DNA of 64,000 nucleotides from Intrasporangium calvum DSM 43043 (lineage in GTDB: Bacteria > Actinomycetota > Actinomycetes > Actinomycetales > Dermatophilaceae). Shown piece after piece: positions 63,048 through 64,000 of the stretch. The DNA lies in NCBI RefSeq assembly GCF_000184685.1, contig NC_014830.1:3906001-3970000 (forward strand), read 5' to 3'. The position numbers and the translations under genes were made by a program. Every line of letters begins with the position of its first letter. The stretch's first letter is position 1. The notes beneath the pieces were generated by a model. That model saw only the letters and a program-made list of their open reading frames with translations. It was not told the origin of the DNA and made no database searches.

Positions 63048-63989
63048 TCAGCCGGCTTCCACGAGGTCGAGGACGTCGAGCGACCACTGGTGGACGCCGT
63101 CGAGGCGCACGGAGAACGCCGGGTTGACCTGGGCCATACCGGTGTACCAGAGGTCGAAGGCGACCTGACGAAGGGCGATGAAGTCGTCGAGGTGTGTGGC
63201 GTCGATGTCGCGTCGCGCACGGTAGCCGGACAGCAGCGCCTGCCGGAAGGCCGGGTAGTCGGGCCGACCCCTCAGCTCCCACAGCGCGACCGCGAGCTCG
63301 TAGCTGCGTGGGCCGGTGCCGCAGTCGTCGAAGTCGATCAGCTTGACGGCTCCACGGCGAAAGAGCGCGTTGCCCAGGTGCAGATCGGCGTGGATGAGGC
63401 CAGAGTCGCGAGCGCCCGGAATGAGGTCAGCCAGCCTGGCCCCCACCTCCCGGAACCGGGCCCGGAGCTCTGGGGGGAGCAGCGTCCAGCACTCCGCTGC
63501 GGGGGTGCGGCCGTAGACCATGACGTTCCCGAAGAAGGCCTCATGGTCCCAGTGGATCCGCGTGAACCCGTCCGGTGGCGTCCACGCGTCGGCCTGGTCG
63601 TGGAGGCTGGCCATCGCCGCACCGAGGCGATGGAGATGGACGGGTCGAGGGGAGGCCTCGTGGATGCGCCCATCCATCCAGCGCAGGACCGAGCACAGCC
63701 TGGTCTCCCCTGCCTCAGTCACGGCTACGGCCGATGCGCCGTCACGAGCGGCCAGCGGCTCCGGCACGAGGAGGTCGGTGTCCTCGCGGAGAGCCCGGAG
63801 CCAGGCGAGCTCCGAGTCGACGGCCGCGGCCGAGTCCACCCCGCGTCCGTGCCGGCTGGGACGATGGACTCGGACCAGATGGCTGGTGCCATCCGCACCG
63901 ATGTGGCGGAAGGTGGTGTTCTCGCCATGGGAGATGAAGATGAGCCGGCCCTCAGCCAAGGGGTAGCGGCCCAGCGCGGTCACCGCCAT
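63048..63989 (-). CDS. Aminoglycoside-phosphotransferase-like kinase
   Basis: 313 residues of the APH/choline-kinase fold. Catalytic loop LIHADLHLGNALF (H-x-D-x4-N) and metal motif KLIDFDDCG are intact; the N-lobe begins LIFISHGENTTFRH. The family includes antibiotic kinases, choline and homoserine kinases and many uncharacterised members, so resistance should not be assumed. The ATG at 63989 is only 11 bases from the window edge and has no visible ribosome binding site, so an earlier start is possible. Confidence 0.82.
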   Translation of the reverse strand: MAVTALGRYPLAEGRLIFISHGENTTFRHIGADGTSHLVRVHRPSRHGRGVDSAAAVDSELAWLRALREDTDLLVPEPLAARDGASAVAVTEAGETRLCSVLRWMDGRIHEASPRPVHLHRLGAAMASLHDQADAWTPPDGFTRIHWDHEAFFGNVMVYGRTPAAECWTLLPPELRARFREVGARLADLIPGARDSGLIHADLHLGNALFRRGAVKLIDFDDCGTGPRSYELAVALWELRGRPDYPAFRQALLSGYRARRDIDATHLDDFIALRQVAFDLWYTGMAQVNPAFSVRLDGVHQWSLDVLDLVEAG

Positions 63990-64000
63990 CCGGCGGAGCC

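Overview
The window is a stretch of very GC-rich chromosome from an actinobacterium. The supporting signs are a WhiB7-type regulator, an Lsr2-type DNA-binding domain, DUF2510, DUF3618 and holin-X-type membrane proteins, an actinobacterial c-di-AMP (ydaO) riboswitch in front of a wall hydrolase, and high GC at third codon positions. The general look fits the Intrasporangiaceae and their relatives, but nothing here fixes a genus. There is no rRNA, tRNA, CRISPR array, prophage or intact transposon that I can see.

Layout. 1-5 kb: 5' part of a P2-type cation ATPase coupled to a methyltransferase, then a sulfur-stress group (rhodanese, CstR-like repressor, AhpD-like protein) with two CsoR/CstR-type operators, then small proteins and a dehydrogenase remnant beside a 65-bp palindrome. 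5-17 kb: serine protease and anchored coiled-coil protein, ERCC4-Lsr2 nuclease, acyl-CoA ligase, a three-gene membrane-stress operon, a lactate-monooxygenase-like enzyme, a double GNAT protein and whiB7. 17-24 kb: FAD oxidase, MFS transporter, zinc alcohol dehydrogenase, and an unusual protein with a transposase-type HTH, a repeat linker and membrane segments. 24-35 kb: CHAP hydrolase under a c-di-AMP riboswitch, secreted proteins, a decayed SWIM/VWA locus, a nuclease, threonine ammonia-lyase and an M6-like metalloprotease. 35-41 kb: TOPRIM protein, double-ACT protein, a RimK/RimB/aspartoacylase group in which RimK carries an RCK_C domain, and a CstB-like persulfide dioxygenase-rhodanese behind a third CstR-type operator. 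41-49 kb: class III aminotransferase, LLM flavoprotein, secreted protein, and a LysR/EamA pair.

The clearest functional unit is 49.1-59.4 kb. Reading leftward, gcvP-gcvT-gcvH-glyA-lipA-sdaA forms one six-gene run that would turn glycine into serine and then pyruvate plus ammonia, and would make the lipoyl cofactor that GcvH needs. Reading rightward is a CycA-like amino-acid permease. Each direction has its own promoter with a 17-bp spacer and its own tandem glycine riboswitch, so uptake and breakdown of glycine appear to be switched on together.

A short repeat, GTATGCCGCTGRGC, occurs about 20 times across the window. Some copies are inverted pairs that form hairpins after genes. Others are single copies, several inside coding sequences, and one supplies the only start codon available to a gene.

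The right end (59.5-64 kb) holds an ABC exporter with a MerR-family regulator, a DinB-GNAT fusion and an aminoglycoside-phosphotransferase-like kinase.
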